NCBI GenBank assembly: GCA_019671005.1 | Contig: CM033741.1 | Span: 5,022,001-5,086,000 of the forward strand | Direction: 5' to 3' | DNA from: Hibiscus mutabilis | Taxonomy: Eukaryota; Streptophyta; Magnoliopsida; Malvales; Malvaceae | Length of the DNA: 64,000 nt | In this document: positions 38,659-50,229 of the stretch, piece after piece | Layout of the letters: each line of letters starts with the position of its first letter | How positions within the stretch are numbered: the stretch's first letter is position 1 | Made by a program: the position numbers and the translations under genes | Notes under the pieces: model-generated | The model's database searches: none | Told to the model about the DNA's origin: nothing | Seen by the model: the letters and a program-made list of their open reading frames with translations, nothing else

Positions 38659-39216
38659 TAATTTTCATATTCGGATGTTGGATTTTATATTTGGATCTTT
38701 ATGTTAAATTTTATGATGAATTTTATGTTAAATTGAATATTATGGTTTATCTTTTTATTGTTTTTTGGATAATGCCCTATTGCTCTAATGATGTATGTTC
38801 TTTTGTAACATTTTATTCTTTTTGCTATAACAAAAAGGGGAGAAATTTATGCTTGAACAATTTGTTTTAGAATTAAACATTTATGTTGAATTTTTAAATA
38901 AATGTCTTTAAAACTTAATTTTCAAAGATTTTAACCAGACTTTTATTATGGGGAGCCTAAGTGGGAAATTTACAAATATTCAAAAACAAATTTTTATCAA
39001 GTATTTTGTTATATCAAAAAGGGGGAGATTGTTAGATTTATTTTGATTTTGATAGAACTAAAATGACTAACTTGCAAAAATTTGTAAACTTCATGTATTC
39101 GAATTAAATTTGTCAAAAATACATTTTTAACTTGAACAAACTATTTGGCTTAGTACCTATATTGTACTATCCTTAAAAAGTCAACAAAAAGTCAAATGTA
39201 AGAGTTTTTAAGCATA

Positions 39217-39321
39217 GGTTTCGAAACCCCCCTTAGTGGTTTCGAAACCACCATGGCAGTAAGGCCTAAATCTCACATTTTGATTACAGGTTTCGAAACC
39301 CCCCTTAGAGGTTTCGAAACC
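39217..39321. repeat. Four GGTTTCGAAACC palindromes in a 72-bp repeat
   Basis: The perfect 12-bp palindrome GGTTTCGAAACC occurs at 39217, 39238, 39289 and 39310. The arrangement is two pairs, 21 bp apart within a pair, repeated with a 72-bp period together with CATGGCAGTAAGGCC. It lies in the LTR just before the 187-bp array. Confidence 0.9.
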
Positions 39322-39370
39322 AGTATGGCAGTAAGGCCAAAAATTACGTATAAATGTTATTTTGATTTCG

Positions 39371-41165
39371 GTACCTACCTTTTTAATTACAACAACTGTA
39401 ACGAATTACGTATAAAGGTTAGTAATTTAGGTACCTACTTAAATTCTTATCATCTGTGTAAGGAATTAGGTTATCTTGTAGCCAACTATGTATGTACATA
39501 ATTTCTTACCCTTACTTGAGCTAGTTTTGTTTTTGGTGAACATGAGTAAATATTTCAGTACCTACCTTTTTAATTACAACTTCTGTAACGAATTACGTAT
39601 AAAGGTTAGTAATTTAGGTACCTACTTAAATTCTTACCATCTGTGTAAGGAATAAGGTTATCTTGTAGCCAACTATGTATGTACATAATTTCTTACCCTT
39701 ACTTGAGCTAGTATTGTTTTTGGTGAACTCGGGTAAATATTTCGGTACCTACCTTTTTAATTATAACATATGTAACGAATAACGTATAAAGGTTAGTAAT
39801 TTGGGCACCTACTTAAATTCTTACCATCCGTGTAAGAAATTAGGTTATCTTGTAGCCAACTATGTATGTACATAATTTCTTACCCTTACTTGAGCTAGTT
39901 TTGTTTTTGGTGAACTGGGGTAAATATTTCGGTACATACTTTTTTGATTACAACATCTGTAACTAATTACGCATAAATGTTAGTAATTTAGGTACCTACT
40001 TAAATTCTTACCATCCGTGTAAGGAATTTGGTTATCTTGTAGTCAACTATGTATGTACATAATTTCTTACCCTTACTTGAGCTACTTTTGTTTTTGGTGA
40101 ACTCGGGTAAATATTTAATTACCTACCTTTTTAATTACAACTTCTATAACGAATTACATATAAAGGTTAGTAATTTAGGTACCTACTTAAATTCTTACCA
40201 TCCGTGTAAGGAATTAGCTTATCTTGTAGCCAACTATGTATGTACATAATTTCTTACCCTTACTTGAGCTAGTTTTGTTTTTGGTGAACTCGGGTAAATA
40301 TTTCGGTACCTACCTTTTTTATTACAACATCTTTAACTAATTATGTATAAAGGTTAGTAATTTAGGTACCTACTTAAATTCTTATCATCTGTGTAAGGAA
40401 TTAGGTTATCTTGTAGCCAACTATGTATGTACATAATTTCTTACCCTTACTTGAGCTAGTTTTGTTTTTGGTGAAATGGGGTAAATATTTCGGTACCTAC
40501 CTTTTTTATTACAACTTCTGTAACGAATTATGTATAAAGGTTAGTAATTTAGTTACCTACTTAAATTCTTACCATCCGTGTAAGGAATTAGGTTATCTTG
40601 TAGCCAACTATGTATGTATATAATTTCTTACCCTTACTTGAGCTAGTTTTGTTTTTGGTGAACTGGGGTAAATATTTCAGCACCTACCTTTTTTATTACA
40701 ACATCTGTAACGAATTATGTATAAAGGTTAGTAATTTAGGTACCTACTTAAATTCTTACCATCCGTGTAAGGAATTAGGTTATCTTGTAGCCAACTATGT
40801 ATGTACATCATTTCTTACCCTTACTTGAGCTAGTTTTGTTTTTGGTGAACACGGGTAAATATTTCGGTACCTACCTTTTTAATTACAAGTTCTGTAACGA
40901 ATTACGTATAAAAGTTAGTAATTTAGGTACATACTTAAATTCGTACCATCCGTGTAAGGAATTAGGTTATCTTCTAGCCAACTATGTATGTACATAATTT
41001 CTTACCTTTACTTGAGCTAGTATTGTTTTTGGTGAACTCAGGTAAATATTTCGGTACCTACCTTTTTAATTACAACATCTGTAATGAATTACGTATAAAG
41101 GTTAGCAATTTAGGTACCTACTTAAATTCTTACCATCCGTGTAAGGAATTAGGTTATCTTGTAGT
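39371..41165 (+). repeat. 187-bp tandem array, about 9.6 copies, inside the LTR
   Basis: The block GGTACCTACCTTTTTAATTA starts at 39371 and recurs, with changes, every 187 bp: 39558, 39745, 39932, 40119, 40306, 40493, 40680, 40867 and 41054. Shared blocks include AGGTACCTACTTAAATTC, ACCATCCGTGTAAGGAATTA and GCCAACTATGTATGTACATA. Units differ mostly by single bases. Short overlapping ORFs of about 66 codons recur because each unit lacks stops in one frame. The period is not a multiple of three, so a protein repeat is not supported. Confidence 0.95.
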
Positions 41166-41423
41166 ATTTTAGTAGGTACAAAAATCCTTACTTTGTAATG
41201 TTTAATTTATATACCATTTTTCTTACAATTTCTGTAATCAATTATGTACAAACTTATAACCTGAAGAACCGGAAGCCTTAAATTTGCCTAAAATTAAAGG
41301 TTTCACCCTAGAATCACTTGAACGGAAAGACCCCTCATGGTGTAGGGAGAAACATTTCTCCGATCAAGCTCATTTTAATGACAAACAATGAATACTAGAG
41401 AACACAAAACTGAAGTTATAACA

Positions 41424-41611
41424 AAGTTCGATTAATTTAAAAAATAATTGAATTGACTGAATTTTGATATGTTTGATTAATAATTTTCAAATAAGTTTTT
41501 TGGTTAATAGTTAAAGAAAAATATTTTAGTTAACTTGGTTTTGGTTAATTTGGTACGATCTGTAACAAAATTAATCGTTTGAGCATCCCTAATAATGATA
41601 CATAAAATTAT
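41424..41611. other. Spacer between LTR and Mutator-type element
   Basis: AT-rich. It ends in AATCGTTTGAGCATCCCTAA, which looks like the end of another small MITE, followed by the target duplication TAAAATTAT (41603-41611) of the next element. Confidence 0.4.
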
Positions 41612-42322
41612 TGCTTAACCATAAAAGTGGCCAAATTATATATTTTTTCATATAAGTGTCTAAAATATTTTTGGGCGAAATAAGTACCTAATGTTTCATG
41701 TTGAAATTATTTTAGGGTTTTATTGTGACAGAAGTTTAACATTTTCTATTATCCGATTAAAATGTGACATGTGATCTATTTATATAATTTCTTTAATTTT
41801 TTAAAAATTATAAAATCTTTAATTTTATAAAAAACCTAAAATCTTTAATTTCTTAAAAAAGCACATAATCCCATCGATTCAACCACAGCCAGCCACCCCT
41901 TCATTCGTCTACCCCAACAACCGATAGTCTAAACCTTACGTTATCAAAACTCGACGAATGAGCGGCCAATCAAACCACAAGTGTTGAGCATGAAATCTTC
42001 AATCGAACGATGAACGACTAATTGTGCCTTGCGACTCATGCAACGAGTGAAGGAGATTTTATTGCTGCTACGAAGGTGTGGTGTTCGACGAAGGTAGATG
42101 AGAGATTTAAAAATTTTAGTTTTTTAGAAAAAAATAAAGTTTTAAGTATTTTTAGAAAAAGTCAATAGCTCTCTAATGTTCTTAAACAAAAATTAAATGA
42201 AAATTAATAAATAGTTCATGTGTCATGCAATGTCTGGATCATGAATTTTTTTAAACGATCATTGACAGAAAAACCCTAAAATAGTTACGAATGAAGCTTT
42301 AAACACTGAACTAATTCGTTCA

Positions 42323-45123
42323 TGTAATGACCCGAATTTTGAAAACTCGAGCGTCAATTGAACATGAGTCGCGGGCTTTGCTCTTGGGCCGAGATTTGGG
42401 CTTTGTGGATCTTCTTGTGGTAGTTGGGCTTGTTGTCAATGGCTTAGGTTGTGGATGAGGGGGTGGGAGATGGGTAAATAAGTAATTTTCCTCCATTGGA
42501 ATAGAAAGTTTGTTTTTTTAAAGTGGGCTGCAAAAGGGGGAAATGATATCATCTTGTTCCCACATCTTTTATTCCTAATTTTCTATCTCTCCTCTCACTT
42601 TGAAATCAATCAAAGGTGGGATCTTTCATCCCTTCCATCAAGAATCTCGAATCTGTGGTAGAGGAGATGATGTATATCATCAAACGATCTTCATTCCAAG
42701 GTAAATATCATTGTTTTTGGTGAATGAAGAGTTTTGGTTGGAGGTTGAAGAAGAGAAATGGGAACAAGGTTTATAATCCCATTTCTAGTGGTAGAAATCT
42801 TCCCTTTGTATAACCTAAATCTCCAACAATGTTGTGTTTTGATTCACAATGTTTTCCTTGTAGCCAAGGAGGTGGAAAATTCCTCGAAGCTTGGGTTAAT
42901 AGAAAGATGTGAAGAAGCTTGGTGAGAGCCTTATTTCGAAATGCTTGCTTAAGGTCAGTACATTCATGACTCCTTTATTTCATAAGGATCCTAAAATGAT
43001 TGCTTTGTGTGATTTATGGTTATGAGTTGCAAAATTTAGGTTTTAGAAGCTTTAAACCCCTTTAATGGAAAATCAAGAATTAAGTGTTGTTAATGTGAAA
43101 TATGGGTAGCAAACCACCTAATATACCTCCAATAATGGGTAGGATTAATTTGGGGCTCAATGGTTGAGTTTAAGGGACAAAAACAGGGAAATCCAAATTC
43201 TAAAAATAGAGTTCTAGGCACATATATCGATACAGGTTAAGCCAATATCAGTAAGCTCTCTTGGGAGATCACTTTTCTAGGTGTTTTGCAAATGGGGTAT
43301 CGGTACGGGTTGGGGCGTACCGATACCATTGTTCCATTGCGAATTTTAGTAGCAAAAATGAGTATCGGTATGCAAATAGGGTGTATCGATATGAGATTAG
43401 GGATCGGTACACAACGTATGCATATCGATGCTGGGTTTTGATACGTCATGAAGGTATATCGGTACGGCTGGCCGACCCGAACTCTTTGAACCAAAGCTAG
43501 GTATCGATACACGAGGAAGGGTATCAATACTTAAAGAGGGTACTGATACCTATGAACGTGTATCGGTACGGCTCGAGCAGTCCGCCCAAGAATTTATGTT
43601 TTGAGTTTGGGGTTCTATAATTTGAGGTTAAGGTCCCAATGGGTCTCTAAAGGTATAAAATAAATTCTAAAATCAAGAAATTAAGGTTTGTAACCCACAT
43701 GTAGAATAAATGGCTTGATAATTCTTGAGTGGATTGTTTGTATTAATAATCCATAAGGATTTATGGTAGATCGGTTGATGCTTTGTGGTAATTAGGGTCA
43801 TTGATGTGTACTGAAGGAACGCCTACATAGTTGAGTTACCTTGATTAATGAAATAATCTATCGAGAATATTGTGAATAAGTTAGAGAAATATGAATTAAT
43901 AATTGTAATGAATATAATTATGCCTTGGGGGCATTTGTAATGGTTTGACTTGATGCCTTGACCTCTTGGTGATATGTATGGATGCTCGGGGAACATGTGA
44001 TGTCTTATGTGCTATAGTAAAGGAATCCAAATGTCCTAGAGTTAGTGCAATGACACTTATATAAAGGGGATGTGTACCTCGGGCTATGTGTTGAGTGCAT
44101 ATGACATATCCACGAGCTATGTGATCTGGGTGCGTTCTGAAACCTATTCGTTGCTATGGTGAACAATATAAGGAAAACATAAACTCGATGGGCTATGTGA
44201 GCTCGAGTAACCCAATAGGCTATGTGAGCTCAGGAAGGGACTGCTTGTGGCTATTGTGATCCAAGTATGTCCATGACGTATCTGTGGCTAGGGTGATCCG
44301 GATATGGTCTATTTACCCGATGACTATGTAATCACGGGTAACCCGACGACTGTGTGAGCACGGGTAATGTAAGGCTTCGTTGGCCATTGTATAGGTGATG
44401 TATGGTTGTTTATGATTGTTGCATGGATGTTAGATGATGACTATATTATCCTAGGGCTAAGTGATCAGGGTACGATATTGATAAACTCGGTGGGCTGTGT
44501 GAGCTCGAGTAACTCGATGGGTTGTGTGACCCCGAGTATGGTAATCCTGGTATGGCATGTGGAACTTCTTATATTTATTGATGCCTTGGGACAAGTTTGT
44601 AAACTCTAGTTAGGATAGGCTAGAAGATGACCTTTGTTTTCATGTGATGCCTATTCTGTGCACTCTTAATTATATTATCATGCATGCTCGTTTTATGATA
44701 TTTATGAATTGCAGTAGAGTAGAAATGTACCACTGAGCTTTGTTAGCTCAGCATGCAGAATTGTGGCTTTTCCGTGTGTAGGTTAACATGTTTCTTTGGA
44801 GGAGCATATTGTGAAGGACTTTCCAGCACCGAGCCAATTTTAAAGTACAGTACTTGATGTTTTAGTTTGGACTGATTATATTTATATGGCCTTATCACAA
44901 TCGAGTCTGTAACTTTATTTTAACTATTATTAATTGGTCAAACGATATATTTTAAGTTGGAGCTCTTATTTTTGTAAACTCTTTTAATGTCATTTAATTA
45001 TGTGGATTTATGAAAACGAATGTTTTGAGAATTGCCAACTCTGTGGTTTTAAATGAAAAAAATTGACGGGTTGATTTTGGGAGACTCAAATGTAATACTT
45101 TGGATCTGGATCTGGGTGTTACA
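42323..45123 (+). mobile_element. Solo LTR, 2.8 kb, gypsy-like, with 5-bp target duplication
   Basis: It starts TGTAATGACCCGAATTTTG and ends TCTGGATCTGGGTGTTACA. A perfect 5-bp duplication GTTCA flanks it at 42318-42322 and 45124-45128. No primer site, polypurine tract or protein frame lies within, so this is one LTR left by recombination. The style (CGAGTAACCC/GGGCTATGTGAGCTCGAG units at 44150-44530; a CTGAGCT/AGCTCAG hairpin at 44733-44751) recalls Tekay/Del-type gypsy LTRs. The clade is a tentative call. Confidence 0.88.
43219..43575. repeat. Clustered TATCGGTAC / TATCGATAC motifs in the solo LTR
   Basis: At least ten variants of GTATCGGTACG or GTATCGATAC, in both orientations, lie within about 360 bp, spaced irregularly by 20-50 bp. 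They account for the basic, Tyr/Arg-rich short ORFs on both strands here, which are not genes. Confidence 0.8.
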
Positions 45124-45177
45124 GTTCAATTTCAAAAATAATTTTATATACCAATGCACTTTTATGATAATTAAGCC

Positions 45178-45558
45178 TAAAATTATATTTAAACATATAT
45201 TTATAAGTTGGGCTAACTCAAAGAAACCAAAAGGCAGAGGCCGATCCGCAAATTCAAATGCTCAAAAAAGTTCCCTCCCTCAAACATCGTATTTGAATTC
45301 GAAATATAAAATTTAAAGAAAAAGCTCCGCCTACAAACGAAATCCCACGTTGTTTGATTTGTTTGCGAATATAAAATCCCCTAAAAAAGCGCGCTTTTAG
45401 TTTCTTTCTTTCTCTTGTTCAACTTCAACTTCAACTTCAAATCCAACCTTCAGCTTTAGCATTCAAATTTCTCAATTACCCTTTCAGCAAAATTTCAATT
45501 TCAGAGCTTTTCTCCTTTCTCTCTCTCTCACCCCCACTGCAAAGTTTTCAAATTTGAA
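45178..45558. promoter_or_regulatory. Upstream region of the unknown nuclear-type gene
   Basis: Contains the right target duplication of the Mutator element, then a pyrimidine-rich leader (CTTTCTTTCTCTTG and repeated CAACTTCAACTTCAA near 45418-45440) typical of plant 5' UTRs. No clear TATA box. The transposon pair ends about 380 bp before the start codon. Confidence 0.45.
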
Positions 45559-48542
45559 ATGGAAGATCAACCAGATCATGCCAACGGCTTGGTATTGTTG
45601 CCCCAATCTGATTCCCACGTCGGTTTCTTCTTCTTCTTTTTGATTAATTATTCCTTCAAAAATGTTTTTGTTAATTTTCTTGGTTTGGATTGTATTTCTT
45701 AGTTGGCGCGAATGAAGAGGAGCATTGATGATTTGAAGGAAAGACAAGAATTTTCGCCTAAAATAATCAAAATGGTGGATCTTAATTCTGTCCTTTGCTC
45801 CGAAGGTAAATTAAATTTTATGCCTTTTTCTTTGGGGGTGCGAAGGGAGTGTCTCGTTTATTCTAATTGTTGGTAAATTAATCTTCTTAAAACATTTTTC
45901 CCGTATAATTAGATCTGATAATTGCCTTTTACCCCCTTTTCCGGTAAAAAAAAGAATAAATTTTTGTAATGGAATTCTAGAATGAAAGCAATTCTTTGTT
46001 AGTCACTATTTCTTGATTGTAATGTGACTTAGATTGAAATTTTTGATTTTGTTTATGGAACAGAAATCAATACCTACAATTCCAAATCTTTAGAAAGAAA
46101 AGAATCTAGTCAGCGATTGCAGTTTAGTGGTGAAGAGGAGGCATCCCATGTTACTGAAGTCCATCCTGTCTCTCTTCCTCTTGATCTCAACACTGATATT
46201 TGCATTGCCATCAATGAATCCTCTGATACCAATCCGAAATGCGAAGAAAACCATGCCATTCTGTGCTCACAAGAGAGTCGTTGTGTAACCTCGAATGGAA
46301 TTGTCTTGGATCTGAATGTGGAAGATGTTTCTAGCTTGATAAGCCACAAATCAATTCGTCGTGAACACAGCAGAAATTCGAAGCCGAGGGATGTTTCTGA
46401 GTGTGGAAGTTCTATTGGTCCAATGGGGGAGAAGGACTCATTAAGAGTTTGGAAGGAGATGAAGAAAAATGGTTTCCTTTCATCTTCTCGTGGAGGTATA
46501 TCTATGCAAAGTGGTATGTTGTCATCTGCTCATGGCGGAATACCGGTGCCGAAGCAACGTGGGAGGAAAAGCAAGAATGACGTGCTCAAGAAAAAGATGG
46601 AACTTGCAAAGAAAGAACAGGTTGATAGGTTCGCAAAGATTGCTGCTCCGAGTGGACTACTTAATGGATTAAACCCTGGGATTATAAATCATGTTAGGAA
46701 TAGAAAACAGGTCCATTCCATAATGGAGGCCTTAGTGAAGTCTGAAAAACTAGAAAATTTGCATTCGCAAAGCAAACAAGCACGCCATGTCCAAAATGGA
46801 ACTAAGGATGATGATGGTAAGAAGGATCATGGAAAGGTGAGCAATTCGGGACTCCATGGACTCAGTTGTTACCATGAAAATGAGCCTCCCAATATTGCAT
46901 CTATGAGCAATAAAGTAAGAGATTATCTAGTGCCAATGCAAAAGCCTGTTTCCTCAATATTAGACCCAGTTGGTGAGGATGATGCATTCACATTGAGGCT
47001 GTCATCATCAACTAAGGCATCCGAAACTGAAAATGCTATTGGCACCTTGTCTAATAAGGAATCAGCAAACATTACCTGTGCCTCTTCTCTTTCTGCACAA
47101 GGTTAGAATTCGTATTGGTTATGGGACAGAGAGCTTATTCTTTAACATATTCATATTTATCACGAGAAAAAATGGCAACTAAGCAAGATTTAGATATCCT
47201 ATGATTGTTGTAATCTGTACAAGAAAACTATTTGGAATCCACTCTTTTCAGTTTCTATGTATGATTCATGTTTTTCTGGTGACTAGTGAAGAAAAGAATG
47301 GCAAAACTAATGTAAAGGAGACATTGTTTTCAGCTGCAACTGTTGCATCTCAATGGTTGGAACTTCTTCACGAAGATATTAAAGGACGTCTTTCAGGTAT
47401 TTTTCTTTCACTCAAACCACTATTAGATGTTTACTTTATGACTGGACGTGTACTTATGTACTTTTTTGTTGTACTATGCCCTGCATTTGCAGCACTGCGG
47501 CGTAGCAAGAAGAAAGTGGAAGCTGTAATTTCTACAGAGCTACCTTTCCTAATATCAAAAGAATTCTCATCTAACCAAGGAATCAATCCCAATATCAAAA
47601 GAAGTTCAGCTGATGGATTTTCCCAAGATACTAATGCTGAGATGCATCGAGCAAGATGGTTTTCACTTTTTGATAGGATGGAAAAAGCACTTTCTGAAGA
47701 AGAGAAACATCTAGTAAGCTGCAAAAACACTTGTAATGTTTATATTCTTTAGTGTTAGTTTGACAGTCAAGGGGCTTAGTCAGTCTAATTTAACGTCAGC
47801 ATTCTTTTTCTCTATAGTTCTCTGCCAATAGGAAACGGGGATAATGTAGTATTACCTTTTAATAAAACCAGGTTCCATAGGGTTGTTGTATGCTACTTGG
47901 TTGAATTTTACCTCTTCAAGTTAATTTTTTTTTCTTCTCATCTTTCTTCTTTTTTATGTGGAATGTATACGTTTAGAAACAAGGGTATTTCTCAATCGTT
48001 CTTATTTTCCCACTTAAATTCCAGGAAAGCTGGTTTAACCAAGTAAAAGGGATGCAACTACACTGTGATAAGGGTTTGCACCATATGCATTGGAACGTGC
48101 TTTATGGTTTTCCACAACAAGGAGCATCAGCAACTAATATCAGGTTAGAGCAATGATTTAATCTCATTTTATCATTATGATGGTCGACTGGTCGTATGTG
48201 CTTTGCTTTTTTTAGTATCCATCCATCGGAACTGCTTATTGACTACTAATTTTCATCATGAAACTGAATATGTTGAATTTGGGCATCCAAGACCAAAGCC
48301 ATTTTGTTGCTTTTTATTCATGACCAAAGTCTGTAAAATTTTGCTCGTGTTAAGGATTTAAAAACAGTTTTGTACTTTCATTCTTTGTTCTTGATGTCGA
48401 CCACTTAATGATAGTCATGTTCTTGTGCAGATCAGGAAACAGTGATAATTTTGACCGGGAATTAGCCGTAGGTGCTGCTGCTGCTTCCATTTATTCAACA
48501 TGCTGTTTCATGCTGTCAAAGGAGGACGTACGCCTAGCTTAG
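45559..48542 (+). CDS. Plant-specific protein of unknown function, 585 aa
   Basis: Seven exons join in frame: 45559-45618, 45703-45805, 46064-47101, 47292-47396, 47493-47713, 48025-48143, 48431-48542. I do not recognise the family. The N-terminal 210 residues are low complexity, with DLN-type stretches (LPLDLNTD, IVLDLNVEDV). Residues about 215-285 are highly basic and look conserved: PVPKQRGRKSKNDVLKKKME, then AKIAAPSGLLNGLNPGIINH. They could bind nucleic acid or act as a nuclear signal. The C-terminal 170 residues are helical (ASQWLELLHEDIKGRL; RWFSLFDRMEKALSEEEKHL; ESWFNQVKGMQLHCDKGLHH). They end in FDRELAVGAAAASIYSTCCF. The DLN pattern and basic block hint at a nuclear role; this is inference. 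The acceptor before 47292 was chosen because the earlier AG breaks the frame. Confidence 0.85.
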
Positions 48543-49019
48543 ATTGATTTTTTTCGTAGTTCTATCCTAGAAACATCAATGTGCATTAACTGCAAACTCA
48601 TAGGTTTTGTTAGTTAGATAAAGCCTTGCTGGGTTGTGAATTTGTCCTAGAAGCATTAATGTGCATCAAATACTCACTATTTTTTAAAATATAACTATTT
48701 CATATTTAAAATTATATCATTAGTCTAAGTATTTGAAAAAGCAAAAAAAAAACATGGGCAAATTAAAAAATGTTAATCAAATTATTAACATTCATAATTA
48801 CAATTATATTTTTTAAAAAGAGAATAACCTACCATTCAGAAAATTAGAGCTATAAAGAACTTCTAATTAATACAATCATTTTATAAAATGTCCAGGATCG
48901 TTTTGGAGGACTAGGAAAAAGTTGACACTCAAAATTACCAATACCAATTAGTTTGGTCAATCCATCAATAAACTTATTGCTTTCCTAAAAGGGAAAAACC
49001 TAAAGGCTGTGAAAATATT
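48543..49019. other. 3' flank of the unknown gene
   Basis: Probable 3' UTR to about 48700, then AT-rich DNA. No further gene seen. Confidence 0.4.
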
Positions 49020-49200
49020 ATGGTCTTGGCGATGTTCTGTTCCGGATATGAGTTTATGATTTTTTTTTTGTAATAGATATCGACATAATGTGCTCTTTTT
49101 TCTTTATTAAGTTTAGGGAGATTTTTTAATGAGGCTTATGTCGGTGTCGTGTCCCGTCTTGTTGACTCAATAAAGTTATTTCATTTTCTTTTTTAAAAAA
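49020..49200 (+). mobile_element. Possible LINE 3' tail
   Basis: TTTAGGGAGATTTTTTAATG at 49109 resembles the end of the LINE relic at 18497-18518. The segment ends in CTCAATAAAGTTATTTCATT and a T/A-rich tail. It is probably a very short 5'-truncated LINE copy. Confidence 0.35.
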
Positions 49201-49345
49201 CTATAGATTTGATAACAAACATATAATCTTTTTCTAAAAGTTAAAAACAATTCACTTAATTAAAATATTATCACAATATTAACTCTTACATTTACAAATT
49301 CTATCGACCCACATGTACAAAAATATCTATTAAATGGGTTATTCT

Positions 49346-49570
49346 TTTAATACAAATGGCCTTACTTTGCTGGCCAATAGAAAATGGACATACTTTAAAT
49401 GCGACCTTGAAATTTATCTCAGCACACACATATTATAATTAATTTGGTTTCTTACATATCTATGTCATCTTCTCTACAATTCTTTTTACTTGTAGTAGAA
49501 ATATTTTACATGTGGTTTCTTTTTCTTAAAATATTCTAAACGTGATCTCATCCTCGCCATAAACTTTAAC
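49346..49570 (-). repeat. Duplicate of the JIP23-like gene's upstream region
   Basis: The blocks AAATGGCC(T/A)TACTTTG, AAATTTATCTCAGCACA, ACATATCTATGTCATCTTCT and GTAGTAGAAA(T/C)ATTTTACA(T/C)GTG occur here in the same order and orientation as at 52656-52806, upstream of the minus-strand JIP23-like gene. No second gene copy follows toward lower coordinates. The rest of 49571-50229 shows no gene. Confidence 0.7.
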
Positions 49571-50229
49571 ACATATTTCAGTTAAAAATATTTTAAGTAC
49601 CTATTAAAAAATATATTTTAAACATTTATTTTTTTTAGTTAAGCCTCGTTAAAAATGAATTAACCAAGTCACTTGGTTGGCGTGGCTCCCGTTAACTATT
49701 GATTTGGCTTATGTGTCTAATAGAACAACCGAAAAACTATATGGGCAGTGCACGTAAGCGTTGACGTGTTAGTTCAATGAAAATTTCGCAATCAATTGAG
49801 CCTCATTGTTAAGATTTTCTCTCTCTTTCTTTTAACTCTAACAAACATAACTTATTTGAAACAACACAAACCCACCATCTTTCATTACAGTCCCTTTTGA
49901 TCTCACCAGTGTCAAGCGGCAGTCAGGGACGAATCTAAAAATTTAGTAAAAATTAATTTATACCGTTATAATAATGTATTGACAAAGGGTAATTGTTGTG
50001 CATGTAACGATCCGAATTTTCGCAATGCAAGCAAACATAGTTTATAGTCATAGACATATTATAATTATTTTAAAAAAAATTAAATCAAAATTTTAGCTAA
50101 ATTATTTGACATAAGTAAATTTATTTAACCAAGAATTTTTTAGGGGACTAACAAATATATTTAAAATAATTATAGAGTGATAGTTTAGATACTTGTTTTG
50201 ACTAAAAAATAGTTTATGAGCTCAAAGAA

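Larger units (their letters stand above)
38659..41423 (+). mobile_element. 3' end of a copia (SIRE/Maximus-like) retrotransposon with its 3' LTR
   Basis: Bases 38659-39029 resemble the non-coding 3' interior of SIRE-type copia elements and end in a polypurine tract (AAAAAGGGGGAGAT, 39016-39029). Directly after it the LTR begins TGTTAGATTT at 39030 and ends ...TATAACA at 41423, with matching TGTTA/TAACA ends. The LTR is 2394 bp, enlarged by an internal 187-bp tandem array. The element's 5' part is missing: the UBP pseudogene abuts it directly, so a deletion or rearrangement joined the two. Confidence 0.7.
41612..45177. mobile_element. Mutator-type non-autonomous element, split by a solo LTR
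   Basis: Ends are TGCTTAACCATAAAAGTGG on the left (41612) and, reverse-complemented, GGCTTAATTATCATAAAAGTG on the right (to 45177). Inverted similarity continues inward through ATTTTAGGGTTTT blocks near 41710 and 42270. A perfect 9-bp target duplication TAAAATTAT flanks it at 41603-41611 and 45178-45186. Without the inserted LTR and one copy of its duplication the element is about 760 bp. The interior 41880-42110 is GC-richer, with no clear ORF. Confidence 0.75.

Noticed and set aside
39217..39321. Heat-shock elements in the GGTTTCGAAACC palindromes
   Set aside because: In heat-shock elements TTC and GAA are separated by two bases; here they touch.
39253..41172. Series of 60-80 codon ORFs (MYVHNFLPLLELVLFLV...)
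   Set aside because: They repeat because the 187-bp DNA unit repeats; 187 is not divisible by three and there is no gene context.
43237..43527. Overlapping Tyr/Arg-rich ORFs on both strands
   Set aside because: Produced by the TATCGGTAC motif cluster inside a non-coding LTR.
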